Origin: Leptolyngbya sp. NIES-3755
GTDB taxonomy: Bacteria; Cyanobacteriota; Cyanobacteriia; Leptolyngbyales; Leptolyngbyaceae
Reading direction: 5' to 3'
Length of the DNA: 64,000 nt
NCBI GenBank assembly: GCA_001548435.1
Contig: AP017309.1
Span: forward strand, 62,001 to 126,000
Part shown: in pieces, positions 26,401 through 34,037 of the stretch
Layout of the letters: each line of letters opens with the position of its first letter
Position numbering within the stretch: the stretch's first letter is position 1
Notes under the pieces: model-generated
Seen by the model: only the letters and a program-made list of their open reading frames with translations
Database searches by the model: none
What the model was told of the DNA's origin: nothing
Program-made: the position numbers and the translations under genes

Positions 26401-28227
26401 TTAGCGGTTATTGATAGTAAAGGTGCTGTTGCCCTGATGGGACTTGTCTTTGACTTTGGCAGAAATTTCCCAATCTCCCCGCATTCCTAGATAAGTCTTG
26501 ACCTGGAATTGACCGAGTTGAGCAGCAGGTTGAATTTCAGCGTCCGCTTTCATCGGAGCCATATTCTTCATCTGCATCGCCACGCTGACTTCTAATCCCT
26601 CAACAGACAGTGGCTTTCCAGTCTTAAGATCTTGCACTTCTAAAATCAACTGATTGTCTCCCATTGCAGCTTTATCTTTGGGACTGACTAACTGAATTCG
26701 GGCATCCCCTTGAGTTTCAGCATTGAGCGATGCTACTCGTTGACCGGACTCATCTACAGCAACTACTTTGGCATTGTCAATCAGTCTTTGCTGACCCGAC
26801 GTGATCACCTGATCGCCCGGTTGCAGTCCGCTGGTAATTTCGACGCGATCGCCACTCGTGAGTCCTACCGTCACTGCTTTGCGTTGCGCTTGTTGCCCGA
26901 CCATGATCCAAACCGTTGACTTTCCGGCTGCTTCACTGATAGCCGTTTGCGGAACCGACACAGTATTGAGTTTTCGATCGGTAATAATTTGCATTTCAAC
27001 GGCTTGCCCTGCCACGATTCGCCTGGATGGATTCTCCACAACCGCTTCAACGGTCACTGTGCGAGTATCTTCCCCTGCTTTGGGAAAGATACTGGTCACT
27101 TGTCCCCGAACTTCTTGAGCCGCATTCCCAACCAACCGCGCCATAATCGGAGAACCAATTTGAATTGCAGCAAGATTTTGTTGAGGCACATTCACCTGAA
27201 GGCGAACTTTGCTGGAATCTTGTACCTTGAGAATCCCCATCCCAGGCTGCACAACTACACCTGGATCGACAAGTCGCTCCTGAACGGTGCCTGTAATGGG
27301 GGATGCAATGATTCGATAGTCATTAATGGCTTTGAGTTTTTGAACTTTTACTTCTGCTTGAGCCGCATTAGCTTTGGCTTTTGCGATCGCGGCTGCCATG
27401 CGATCCACTTTTACTTTTGCGGCTCTGAGTGAGGCTTGCGCCGCAGTCAATTCACTTTTTTGTTTATCAAATTCGTTTTGAGCGATCGCACCCGAATTCA
27501 ACAATACTTTCTGAGTCCGATCCAATCGCGTTGCTAGATAGGTTCCTTCTGCTGTAAGTCGTGCTACTTCTTGGCGTTGTTCATCCTGTTCTCGAATGGC
27601 AGCTTGCTCATCAGATTTTGCGGCTTCGACTTCTGCGATCGCGCTATCCACTTCAGAGGAAAGCTCACTAGCACTCAGTCGCGCTAAGACTTGTCCAGCT
27701 TGCACAACATCCCCCGGATAAACAGAGTATTCCGTCAATTGTCCGGTGACTCTTGGATAAACGGTGACTTCCTGATAAGGGCGCACAGTTCCGGTATAGC
27801 GGACACTTGCCTCAAAAGGTTTGGGCTGGATGGTTTCGATCGTCACTGGCGTTGGATTAGCAGATCCATCCACTCGCATCATGTCATCCATCGACATCCC
27901 TTCCATTCCCGCCATTGAAGAAGCAGGTTTCAGCAAGCTAGTTGCGACTGAAACTCCGCCAATCAAAATCGCAAAAACGCCGATCGAGAACACTGTTTTA
28001 GATGAAAAAATCGAGGCGTGTTGGCTTGTCTGTGCTCCCTGAGTGCGACGACGGAACATCAGTCCAAGTGCGATCGCGACCACACCAAACAACACAACTC
28101 CACTCCCAAAGAGTGCTTTGAGCGGTACACTCTGGTTCTGAGATGGAACTTGAGCAATTGCCTTTGCTGAAGATGTTGCATCACTCAAAATCAAACTATG
28201 AGAAACCGAGGATTGCCCAGACATCAT
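26401..28227 (-). CDS. RND periplasmic adaptor with fused C-terminal FixH/YtkA-like domain
   Basis: 608 aa, long for an adaptor. The N-terminus has two predicted membrane helices (LFGSGVVLFGVVAIALGLMF and VFSIGVFAILIGGVSVATSL) and a Met-rich linker (MAGMEGMSMDDMM). The HlyD/CusB core follows: barrel-sandwich (TVYPRVTGQLTEYSVYPGDV), coiled coil (about 190-290), IIASPITGTVQERLVDPGVV, and a beta-barrel. The last ~110 residues form a separate Ig-like module (VSPKDKAAMGDNQLILEV ... FQVKTYLGMRGDWEISAKV). This resembles the lipoprotein encoded at 28787-29302. The ATG overlaps the stop of the MerR gene (ATGA), so translation is coupled. The extra domain may bind metal at the pump entrance (inference). 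Confidence 0.92.
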   Translation of the reverse strand: MMSGQSSVSHSLILSDATSSAKAIAQVPSQNQSVPLKALFGSGVVLFGVVAIALGLMFRRRTQGAQTSQHASIFSSKTVFSIGVFAILIGGVSVATSLLKPASSMAGMEGMSMDDMMRVDGSANPTPVTIETIQPKPFEASVRYTGTVRPYQEVTVYPRVTGQLTEYSVYPGDVVQAGQVLARLSASELSSEVDSAIAEVEAAKSDEQAAIREQDEQRQEVARLTAEGTYLATRLDRTQKVLLNSGAIAQNEFDKQKSELTAAQASLRAAKVKVDRMAAAIAKAKANAAQAEVKVQKLKAINDYRIIASPITGTVQERLVDPGVVVQPGMGILKVQDSSKVRLQVNVPQQNLAAIQIGSPIMARLVGNAAQEVRGQVTSIFPKAGEDTRTVTVEAVVENPSRRIVAGQAVEMQIITDRKLNTVSVPQTAISEAAGKSTVWIMVGQQAQRKAVTVGLTSGDRVEITSGLQPGDQVITSGQQRLIDNAKVVAVDESGQRVASLNAETQGDARIQLVSPKDKAAMGDNQLILEVQDLKTGKPLSVEGLEVSVAMQMKNMAPMKADAEIQPAAQLGQFQVKTYLGMRGDWEISAKVKDKSHQGNSTFTINNR

Positions 28228-28706
28228 GCCTCTCCAATCTCATCTTCAACGACAAGCGTTTGGGAAACTTCTTCGATCAAGCTACAAAGTTGCTGATTGT
28301 GCAGCTCGTCAATTGGACGATCGTTCCATTCTGCTTGATAGGCTTCTAGCTCTTGCTTCAGGTTTGTCATCACTCGAATTTGCTTTTCCAGATCAGCAAT
28401 CTTTCGTTTCAGTAAGCCTTTGACCATAGGACAGGCAGGACTTCCCTGACGACGAACGCCCAACAATTGCTGGATTTCTGACAGCGAAAACTGGAGCGAC
28501 TGGGCTTTTTTGATGAATATCAATTGTTTAACGGATTCGCGATCGTAATAGCGATATCCAGACTCACTTCGTTGAGCGCAGTTCAGCAGCCCTAAACTTT
28601 CGTAGTAGCGAATGGTCGGAACAGACACCCCAGTTTGAGCCGCCAACTCACCAATTTTAATTAGTTTTTCAGACGTTGAACCCTGTTGTTCGACCACGGC
28701 ATTCAT
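28224..28706 (-). CDS. MerR-family metal-responsive regulator
   Basis: 160 aa. The winged helix is IGELAAQTGVSVPTIRYYES followed by SGYRYYDRESVKQLIFIKKA, then a dimerisation coiled coil. Candidate metal-sensing cysteines are in GSPACPMVKGLL (loop before the long helix) and QQLCSLIEEV near the C-terminus. It sits between the FixH-like lipoprotein gene (80 bp upstream) and the RND adaptor gene (4-bp overlap), in one operon. Its probable target is the operon promoter at 29350-29381 plus similar sites. Which metal it senses cannot be decided from sequence. Confidence 0.93.
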   Translation of the reverse strand: MNAVVEQQGSTSEKLIKIGELAAQTGVSVPTIRYYESLGLLNCAQRSESGYRYYDRESVKQLIFIKKAQSLQFSLSEIQQLLGVRRQGSPACPMVKGLLKRKIADLEKQIRVMTNLKQELEAYQAEWNDRPIDELHNQQLCSLIEEVSQTLVVEDEIGEA

Positions 28707-28786
28707 AGCACCTCTCCAAGATAGGATTTACAGACCTAGCGAATCATCGAAGCGTTTTAGATTTTGTTATCAAGCTCATCAGTTAG

Positions 28787-29302
28787 CTATTTAACCGGAA
28801 GAGTGAACACGGCACTTGCAGGAGGTTGAGCATCTTTGAGGTCAACTTTCAGTTGCCAATTTCCGCCAAAGGGTAACTCTGTTTCTACTGCATAAGCGCC
28901 AGGAGCGGCAGCAGGTTTCACTTGAGTTTTAGCTGCTCCTTCACCCATGCCCTTCATACCCATTGCCTCCATTTCTTTGTCAGACATAGTGACGGCAACC
29001 TGAACGTCTTTTGCTGCGATCGCTTGATCTTTGCTATCTTTTGCCGTCAATGTCAGAGTATTCTTTCCTTGCTTAAGAGAAGAAGCATCCAGCGTCATTC
29101 GAGCGTCTCCAGTTTGCGTTGTCGGAGTCAACATCTGGAGATTACTGGATGCAGTGTTTTTCGCTGTCTCAGTTTTTGCCATTGAGTCAGGGGAAGCAAT
29201 GCTGGAAGGACTGTTAGCTGTTGGTTGTCCATTACTACAAGCAGCAAACAGCAGTAGTCCAGCACCACTCAAAAAGATGAGCATTGGTTTAGAAAATTTC
29301 AT
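28787..29302 (-). CDS. FixH/YtkA-like lipoprotein
   Basis: 171 aa. A lipoprotein signal peptide (MKFSKPMLIFLSGAGLLLFA then AC, lipobox LFAAC) precedes a low-complexity linker. The single Ig-like domain runs from DARMTLDASSLKQGKNTLTL to FGGNWQLKVDLKDAQPPASA and contains a Met-rich stretch (MSDKEMEAMGMKGMGEG). The domain resembles the C-terminus of the RND adaptor encoded downstream. A periplasmic metal-binding role is inferred from the Met-rich loop and the operon. It is the first gene of the operon and lies directly after a MerR-type promoter (29350-29381). Confidence 0.85.
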   Translation of the reverse strand: MKFSKPMLIFLSGAGLLLFAACSNGQPTANSPSSIASPDSMAKTETAKNTASSNLQMLTPTTQTGDARMTLDASSLKQGKNTLTLTAKDSKDQAIAAKDVQVAVTMSDKEMEAMGMKGMGEGAAKTQVKPAAAPGAYAVETELPFGGNWQLKVDLKDAQPPASAVFTLPVK

Positions 29303-29349
29303 GGTTACTCCTCAGTTCAAATTGAGTCGATCAGTCCAGGTGCCCGCAT

Positions 29350-29381
29350 ATCATAAACTCTCAAGTTAGCTTTAGAGTCAA
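29350..29381 (-). promoter_or_regulatory. MerR-type promoter/operator, RND operon
   Basis: Minus strand: -35 TTGACT (29376-29381), a 20-bp spacer CTAAAGCTAACTTGAGAGTT, -10 TATGAT (29350-29355). The spacer holds arms CTCTAAAG/CTTGAGAG with one mismatch. The over-long spacer is the hallmark of MerR-activated promoters. It lies 48 bp upstream of the lipoprotein start. Confidence 0.75.
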
Positions 29382-29418
29382 GAAATTGCCTGTTTGGATT
29401 TGTGAAGCGCGATCGTAA

Positions 29419-29458
29419 AGTTCTCTCACCTCCCAAATTGAGCTAAGGTGAGAGAACT
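29419..29458 (-). terminator. Strong hairpin, probable terminator of the 29492 gene
   Basis: A perfect 13-bp stem AGTTCTCTCACCT / AGGTGAGAGAACT with a 14-nt loop lies 34 bp past the stop at 29492. The T tract after it is short (TTTACG on the minus strand), so termination strength is uncertain. Confidence 0.55.
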
Positions 29459-29491
29459 GCAATCAAAGCATCACTCAACATCCAAGCTTAA

Positions 29492-29812
29492 TTACTTGGT
29501 TTCGGTGTTGGTTTGGGGAGCTTTTTGAGCGTTTTCGAGCTGTTGTCTAACTTGTCCTCCCGATGTTCCCATAACCTGAACAGAACGGTCTGATGACGGC
29601 TTTAAGGTCTGAGAGTTCGGTTGTCCATTGGAATTTGTCAATGGAGTCAGATCGAGATCGCCAACGCCGTGCTTTTGCGCGTATTCGAGCCGTTGAGCCG
29701 CCATTCTTCCTGCGGTAGGCAATCCAGGAACGGGCTGATCGCTTGCAGACACGATCGGGCTAAAGGCAGCGATCGACAGCACGGATAGAGTTCCAAAAAT
29801 GAGTGTCTTCAT
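29492..29812 (-). CDS. Small exported protein of unknown function
   Basis: 106 aa. The signal peptide (MKTLIFGTLSVLSIAAFSPI then VSA) is followed by an acidic/polar mature part. It contains LPTAGRMAAQRLEYAQKHGV and, later, GQVRQQLENAQKA, which look like two related short helices. No family is recognised, and there are no Cys or His clusters. It is preceded by a well-formed MerR-type promoter (29866-29897) and followed by a hairpin, so it is a monocistronic member of the same putative regulon as the RND operon. Confidence 0.75.
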   Translation of the reverse strand: MKTLIFGTLSVLSIAAFSPIVSASDQPVPGLPTAGRMAAQRLEYAQKHGVGDLDLTPLTNSNGQPNSQTLKPSSDRSVQVMGTSGGQVRQQLENAQKAPQTNTETK

Positions 29813-29865
29813 GTCAAATCTCCATAAATTTCAGTAACATAGGCTACTGAACTAGATACAAATCG

Positions 29866-29897
29866 ACTTTAATTCCTCAAGTTGACTTGAGAGTCAA
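29866..29897 (-). promoter_or_regulatory. MerR-type promoter/operator of the small exported protein gene
   Basis: Minus strand: -35 TTGACT (29892-29897), a 20-bp spacer CTCAAGTCAACTTGAGGAAT containing the dyad CTCAAGTcaACTTGAG, -10 TAAAGT (29866-29871). It lies 54 bp upstream of the start at 29812. Confidence 0.75.
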
Positions 29898-29971
29898 GGG
29901 AGTTTTGAAAATTTTTTGGATCTAAAGCGTTTGAACCGTTACGAGATGAAATTAAGAACTGTTGCAATAGA

Positions 29972-30003
29972 TTGACTCTTCAGTCAAGAAGAGGGTTCAA
30001 ACT
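29972..30003 (+). promoter_or_regulatory. MerR-type promoter/operator of the thioredoxin-like gene
   Basis: -35 TTGACT (29972-29977), a 20-bp spacer CTTCAGTCAAGAAGAGGGTT, weak -10 CAAACT (29998-30003). A perfect 6-bp inverted repeat CTCTTC/GAAGAG spans 29976-29993. It lies 27 bp before the gene start at 30031 and is divergent from the site at 29866-29897. Confidence 0.7.
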
Positions 30004-30030
30004 CGGATTAGTAGATTTTGAATCAAGATC

Positions 30031-30282
30031 ATGACCAAACGTCAAATTGAAATTTTTACGGCTGGCTGTCCGCTTTGTGATGAAACTGTTCGCGCTGTGC
30101 GGGAACTCGCTTGTCCGAATTGCGAAGTATCCACTCACAACTTGCAAGCAGAACCAGATAAAATTCAGCAGTACGGGTTGACCGGAGTTCCCGCGATCGC
30201 AGTCAACGGAACACTCGTTCTCACAGGCAAACCTAGCAAAGAACAACTTCAGGCAGTGGGCATTGGTCAATCACTAAACTAA
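30031..30282 (+). CDS. Small thioredoxin/glutaredoxin-like protein
   Basis: 83 aa with a thioredoxin fold: IEIFTAGCPLCDETV (CPLC active site, residues 13-16), a second Cys pair in LACPNCEVST, the cis-Pro segment GLTGVPAIAVNG, and a C-terminal helix. No signal peptide, so cytoplasmic. Two CxxC pairs in so small a protein could allow disulfide reduction or metal transfer. The MerR-type promoter directly upstream points to metal-induced expression. The redox partner is unknown. Confidence 0.85.
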   Translation: MTKRQIEIFTAGCPLCDETVRAVRELACPNCEVSTHNLQAEPDKIQQYGLTGVPAIAVNGTLVLTGKPSKEQLQAVGIGQSLN

Positions 30283-30343
30283 AGTTGGGAGCAATTAAAC
30301 CTCTAATTTGAACTTGCTAGACCTCTTGCATAAATCGTTGGAT

Positions 30344-30377
30344 GCCCTTACCCTAACCTTCTTCCAAGGGTGAGGGC
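30344..30377. repeat. GCCCTTACCC...GGGTGAGGGC hairpin repeat
   Basis: Ten-base arms with one mismatch and a 14-nt loop, in the 176-bp gap between the convergent thioredoxin-like and DUF2182 genes. I recall similar CCCTAACCC/GGGTGAGGG elements dispersed in cyanobacterial genomes. It could also act as a bidirectional terminator. Confidence 0.4.
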
Positions 30378-30458
30378 AAAATTATATGAATACACTTGCG
30401 AGGAATGCAGAATTGGATAAACCATGAATAAGCAAGCCACAGTGTAATGCGGTCGAAC

Positions 30459-31112
30459 TCATCTGATGAAGAACGATCGAACAATCGCCCAAATCCCAAC
30501 GCTAACAAATCCCAAACCAACGAGATGATGAACTGGAAATTTCCATCTCACCAGTCTTTCAGCAAAGCCAATCGCGATCGCAATCCCCATACTGACCCAA
30601 TTCATTGCATCAAAAATTAACAAGACCAGCATCAATCCCCAACAAGAACCAATGCAACCGTTACCGTGCTGTATCCCTTTTACAAACGCAACTTGTGCAT
30701 TTAGCTCTGCGTTTCGAGCAATAACGCAGGACGATTGAGAATGGTTGAGAAAAGCCCGCTTGAATGAAGTGAATTGATACAGCCCTGCTGTGAGCAGCGT
30801 TGTGATAACAACGAAAGGCTGCAAATTTTCAAGGTGCTGATTTTGTTGACCCCAAACGATACCAGCATCGATAACAGCACCAAATACTATCCAAGGTAAT
30901 AGATAGCCAACCACGAACATGCCTGAGAATGCAACCGCGATCATAGGGTTGGATTGCGATCGCGCAAACCGATAAAACTTTAAGATTCCAGCAGCAGCTA
31001 AAGGAAGCATCATCGCGATCGTCATCAGAAACCACATGAGCAAAAACGCAAGCCAAGAATTTGCGTTGCCCTCCATTGGATGGGATGATGCTTCCATATT
31101 CATTGGTGGCAT
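30459..31112 (-). CDS. DUF2182 family integral membrane protein (COG5486)
   Basis: 217 aa with about six membrane helices. A Met/His-containing N-terminus (MPPMNMEASSHPMEG) and the block LMWFLMTIAMMLPLA are present. The family motif GLYQFTSFKRAFLNH is recognisable, as is GNGCIGSCWGLMLVLL. COG5486 is described as a predicted metal-binding membrane protein; no transport function is proven. Upstream (31120-31170) is a TTGAGC...GCTCAA inverted repeat. It is a single minus-strand gene, convergent with the thioredoxin-like gene. Confidence 0.85.
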   Translation of the reverse strand: MPPMNMEASSHPMEGNANSWLAFLLMWFLMTIAMMLPLAAAGILKFYRFARSQSNPMIAVAFSGMFVVGYLLPWIVFGAVIDAGIVWGQQNQHLENLQPFVVITTLLTAGLYQFTSFKRAFLNHSQSSCVIARNAELNAQVAFVKGIQHGNGCIGSCWGLMLVLLIFDAMNWVSMGIAIAIGFAERLVRWKFPVHHLVGLGFVSVGIWAIVRSFFIR

Positions 31113-31171
31113 GAGGCTAGATAATCATTGAATAGGTCATTTGAGCCTTCATCTTAACCTTCGCTCAAGAA

Positions 31172-31294
31172 TTTGAACAAATTGCTAAATAAAGTTTGGT
31201 TGTACAGCCAATCAGCAGGTTACAACGTCATTGAGATTCCTCTAGCAGCAAGAATTATTGACTGTTATTGTTGCCATTAATGCCTGTTGCTACG
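31172..31294 (+). pseudogene. Decayed 3' fragment of a copB-like P-type ATPase
   Basis: Within the 330-bp gap 31113-31442. The stretch GGTTACAACGTCATTGAGAT (from 31218) and the following TCCTCTAGCAGCAAGAATT match the TM7 region of the CopB ATPase gene near 23038 with only scattered mismatches. It then jumps about 60 bp, and the next bases, TTGACTGTTATTGTTGCCAT then TAATGCC (from 31258), match the TM8 end near 23133. A weaker match extends upstream to about 31172. The reading frame is broken. No other gene is seen in this gap; the AT-rich remainder precedes the gene at 31443. Confidence 0.65.
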
Positions 31295-31442
31295 ATCGTA
31301 ATCTCTAGCTGTACACTCCAAGCTGAGTAATTTATATTACTCAGGAAATGCGGTTTCTTCGCATTTCTCAGGTCATAATGAGGAACAGAGTCTAGGTCAT
31401 TGAGCCTGAACTTCCTGTTTCTCCGTTAAAGGCGTAACGTCA

Positions 31443-32690
31443 ATGGCAACCAACCTACAGGACATTATTCGGCAGTATAAACAAGATTCGGAATCTGTTT
31501 ACAACACTTGGTTTGTCAATAATGAGGATCGGTTAAAAGCGTTCCGATCAATTCGACGCGGCGTTTTAGAAGTCATTCGAGATATTAAAGCTGGGACTTT
31601 TGGCAATGACTTCAAAGGATCATCGCTAGAATTTGTCCTGACCTGCATTACGGAACAAAAGCAAGTCTTTGAAGGAGCGGCACACCCGTTTTACTGGAAG
31701 CCGAAACTCCGCATTCCAGATATCTACGAGAACGAAGCAAATAAAGTCGCCTTTGGTCAATTTCTCGAAACCTGTTTGAATGCGACTAAAGAAGAGCAAT
31801 TGGTCAAAGAAATTATCAAGCTTTCGGCAAGAAACATTAAGGGTTTAGGTCCTGCGGTGGCGAGTATTTTGTACTTTCTGCACCCAACTCTTATTCCGCC
31901 CTTCAATACCGCGATCGTCAATGGCTTCAACCTGCTATTCAATGAGAAACAGAAGCTTGGATCGTGGTCCAGCTATCTCAAGATGCGAGAAATGATTCTG
32001 CATACGAATGCTCAGCATCGCAATGAACTATCAACGGATTTAGGGGCGATCGCAGGGTTACTCTTCGAGATTGGCGCAAACAAGCTTCTAATTGAAGGTA
32101 ATGCAGCATTAGATGACACACAAAGAATCAAAGTTGAGAAACTATTAAAGAAACGCCATGCCGAAGTCTTATCGGAACAGCAAGAGAAGAATTTACACAC
32201 AGAAATGCAATACCATCTGCTAAAGATTGGTCGTGCTTTAGGATATGACGTGGTGGTTGCCAGTAACGATCGTTCTAAAGCCTATCAAAACCAGAAGTTC
32301 TCATTTCTGTGTATTCCCTGCTTGCCCGCAATGGATGTAAATCAAGACACGTTTAACACCATTAGCTTAATCGACGTGCTGTGGTTAGAAAAAGGAACAA
32401 ATCGGGTGATTAGCGCCTTTGAGGTTGAGAAAAGTACCTCGATTTACTCTGGAATTTTGAGGTTGAGTGACCTTGCGGTTTCATTTCCACAAGATTTAAG
32501 AACGCTTTTTTTAGTAGTTCCTGATCAACGTGAAAAAGAAGTGCTGCTCCAGCTTAAGCGTCCTTCTATCAAGCAACAGAATGTTTCCATACACTACATT
32601 CTATTTTCTAACCTGCGTCAACATTGTGATTCGATTTGCAAATTTGGAACAGATCATGCAGTGATGACAAAAATTGCGAAAGTTGCGTGA
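31443..32690 (+). CDS. Unrecognised protein: HhH-like region plus PD-(D/E)XK nuclease-like domain
   Basis: 415 aa, no close family recognised. The N-terminal half is helical and holds ARNIKGLGPAVASILYFL (about 129-146), resembling the helix-hairpin-helix of DNA glycosylases. The C-terminal half fits a restriction-endonuclease-like core: TEMQYHLLKIGRALGYDV (Glu254), then SLIDVLW (Asp311), then AFEVEKS (Glu327/Glu329, Lys330), then a LFLVVPDQREKEVL strand-helix. This suggests DNA binding and possible cleavage, as in a stand-alone restriction or repair enzyme. No methyltransferase or toxin-antitoxin partner is adjacent. It lies just after a decayed ATPase fragment, a sign of a rearranged spot. 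Function is inferred, not established. Confidence 0.75.
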   Translation: MATNLQDIIRQYKQDSESVYNTWFVNNEDRLKAFRSIRRGVLEVIRDIKAGTFGNDFKGSSLEFVLTCITEQKQVFEGAAHPFYWKPKLRIPDIYENEANKVAFGQFLETCLNATKEEQLVKEIIKLSARNIKGLGPAVASILYFLHPTLIPPFNTAIVNGFNLLFNEKQKLGSWSSYLKMREMILHTNAQHRNELSTDLGAIAGLLFEIGANKLLIEGNAALDDTQRIKVEKLLKKRHAEVLSEQQEKNLHTEMQYHLLKIGRALGYDVVVASNDRSKAYQNQKFSFLCIPCLPAMDVNQDTFNTISLIDVLWLEKGTNRVISAFEVEKSTSIYSGILRLSDLAVSFPQDLRTLFLVVPDQREKEVLLQLKRPSIKQQNVSIHYILFSNLRQHCDSICKFGTDHAVMTKIAKVA

Positions 32691-32846
32691 TACTTAACCT
32701 AAATGATGCTGCGCCAGTTTTCTAGAACCATCTTGAAATTCTGAAAAACGGATTAATATCATCTGGGGCGTAAGTTAATTTGGTATCAAAAGCTGTGATC
32801 GCTATTCTCGTTATCGAGTTAAACAAATCTCTTACAAGTGATAAGA

Positions 32847-32866
32847 TATTGACTCTATTCTCAATA
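32847..32866. promoter_or_regulatory. Palindrome upstream of the AraC regulator gene
   Basis: TATTGA-CTCTATTC-TCAATA forms perfect 6-bp arms about 50 bp before the AraC-family gene, in an AT-rich stretch. It may be an operator for autoregulation or iron control. The TTGACT inside it resembles a -35, but no -10 at 17-20 bp is convincing. Confidence 0.35.
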
Positions 32867-32913
32867 AGTGACACGATTCTCAGTAGAAGATTGAAAAATT
32901 CTACGAAGTCGTC

Positions 32914-33909
32914 ATGAAAATCTCCGAACAAGACTATGCAGCACTGTTTCAGAATGTAGAGCAACATCAGATTATTGATCCTCAAAGTGGTTATTCCGAG
33001 ACGAAATTTCGGTATCCGGCGGTACTTGCTGAAGGGCATTGCATTGACATTGAACTTCGTCCAGGATTCTTGCTGCAAATCGCTGATTATCAGTTTCATC
33101 AGTCCGTCGTGCTTGCCGTTGATGAATGCGAACATCCGCTAGAGTTTGGCTTTCAACTCGCAGGTAGCGGGAAAACTCTATCTCGATCGTTTCATCCCGG
33201 CGAAAGTTTAGTATGTGGGTGCGGGATGGCTCCAAGTGCGGTCTGTCAACCTGCGCCTCAAGAACAACAGCAAGAGATTGTAGTACATATTGCACCAGAA
33301 GTTTTTAAAGCGTTTGTTGGGATTGAAACCGACGCAATCCCAAGCGTTATGCAACACTTATTTAGGAAGTACGACCATGAATACTTTACTCGCAGTGGAA
33401 TTATCACCTCACAGATGCAAACGGCATTACAACAGATCTGGAAATGCCCGTTTGAGGGATTGATCAAACGAATGTATCTAGAAAGCAAAGTTCTAGAGTT
33501 GATGGCGCTGCAATTGCAACAGGGCGTTGAAGCAGAGGCACTTCCTCACCCCGTTGGCGACTTAGACCGCGAGGTGCGCGATCGCATTCAGCAAGCGAAA
33601 GAAATTTTAGAAGAACGGGTGGAGCAACCTCCGTCAGAATTGATGTTAGCCGAACAGGTTGGTTTGAGCCATTACCAATTGAAACGGGGCTTCCGTCAAG
33701 CATTTGGCATCACCCCGTTTCAATATTTGCATCGATATCGCATGGAACGGGCACGACTGTTGTTGTGTGACGGCAAACTGCGAGTGTCCGAGGTCGCGAT
33801 CGCGGTTGGCTATTCCCATTTCGGGCAATTTGCCGCAGCGTTTAAGCGGCGATTTGGGATCACGCCAAGCGAGTGTCTGAAGGGAAAAAAGTCACAAGTC
33901 GAATCTTGA
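32914..33909 (+). CDS. AraC-family transcriptional regulator (PchR-like)
   Basis: 331 aa. The N-terminal ligand-binding part (about 1-200) resembles the PchR group that controls siderophore uptake in cyanobacteria and Pseudomonas. The C-terminal DNA-binding part has two helix-turn-helix motifs, LMLAEQVGLSHYQLKRGFRQ and VSEVAIAVGYSHFGQFAAAF, ending FGITPSECL. The TonB-dependent receptor gene follows 128 bp downstream on the same strand, the classical arrangement for a siderophore-responsive activator and its target. The effector is probably a ferri-siderophore (inference). Confidence 0.92.
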   Translation: MKISEQDYAALFQNVEQHQIIDPQSGYSETKFRYPAVLAEGHCIDIELRPGFLLQIADYQFHQSVVLAVDECEHPLEFGFQLAGSGKTLSRSFHPGESLVCGCGMAPSAVCQPAPQEQQQEIVVHIAPEVFKAFVGIETDAIPSVMQHLFRKYDHEYFTRSGIITSQMQTALQQIWKCPFEGLIKRMYLESKVLELMALQLQQGVEAEALPHPVGDLDREVRDRIQQAKEILEERVEQPPSELMLAEQVGLSHYQLKRGFRQAFGITPFQYLHRYRMERARLLLCDGKLRVSEVAIAVGYSHFGQFAAAFKRRFGITPSECLKGKKSQVES

Positions 33910-33988
33910 TTCGCCGTTTTGGGATAGTCCGCTGTCATTTTTAGATAGATTTCCTCGCCAAAACTCCCTAAACTCTTCTCACGAATGT

Positions 33989-34003
33989 TGAGATTAATTC
34001 TCA
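33989..34003. promoter_or_regulatory. Palindrome upstream of the TonB receptor gene
   Basis: TGAGA-TTAAT-TCTCA lies 35 bp before the receptor start. A related palindrome, TTGAGA-TTC-TCTCAA, precedes the flavodoxin gene (52399-52413). Both genes are typically iron-repressed, so a Fur-type operator is possible. Confidence 0.4.
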
Positions 34004-34037
34004 GCAGTTGGTTGGATCAGAATTGAGTGGAGAGAGA

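Noticed and set aside
30300-30345. AGACCTCTTGCATAAAT segment as an insertion-sequence end
   Set aside because: It reminded me of IS termini, but no matching inverted partner, target duplication or transposase was found nearby.
32849-32880. TTGACTCT before the AraC gene as a seventh MerR-type promoter
   Set aside because: The spacer has no CAGT-type dyad and GATTCT is a poor -10; the TATTGA/TCAATA palindrome explains the sequence better.
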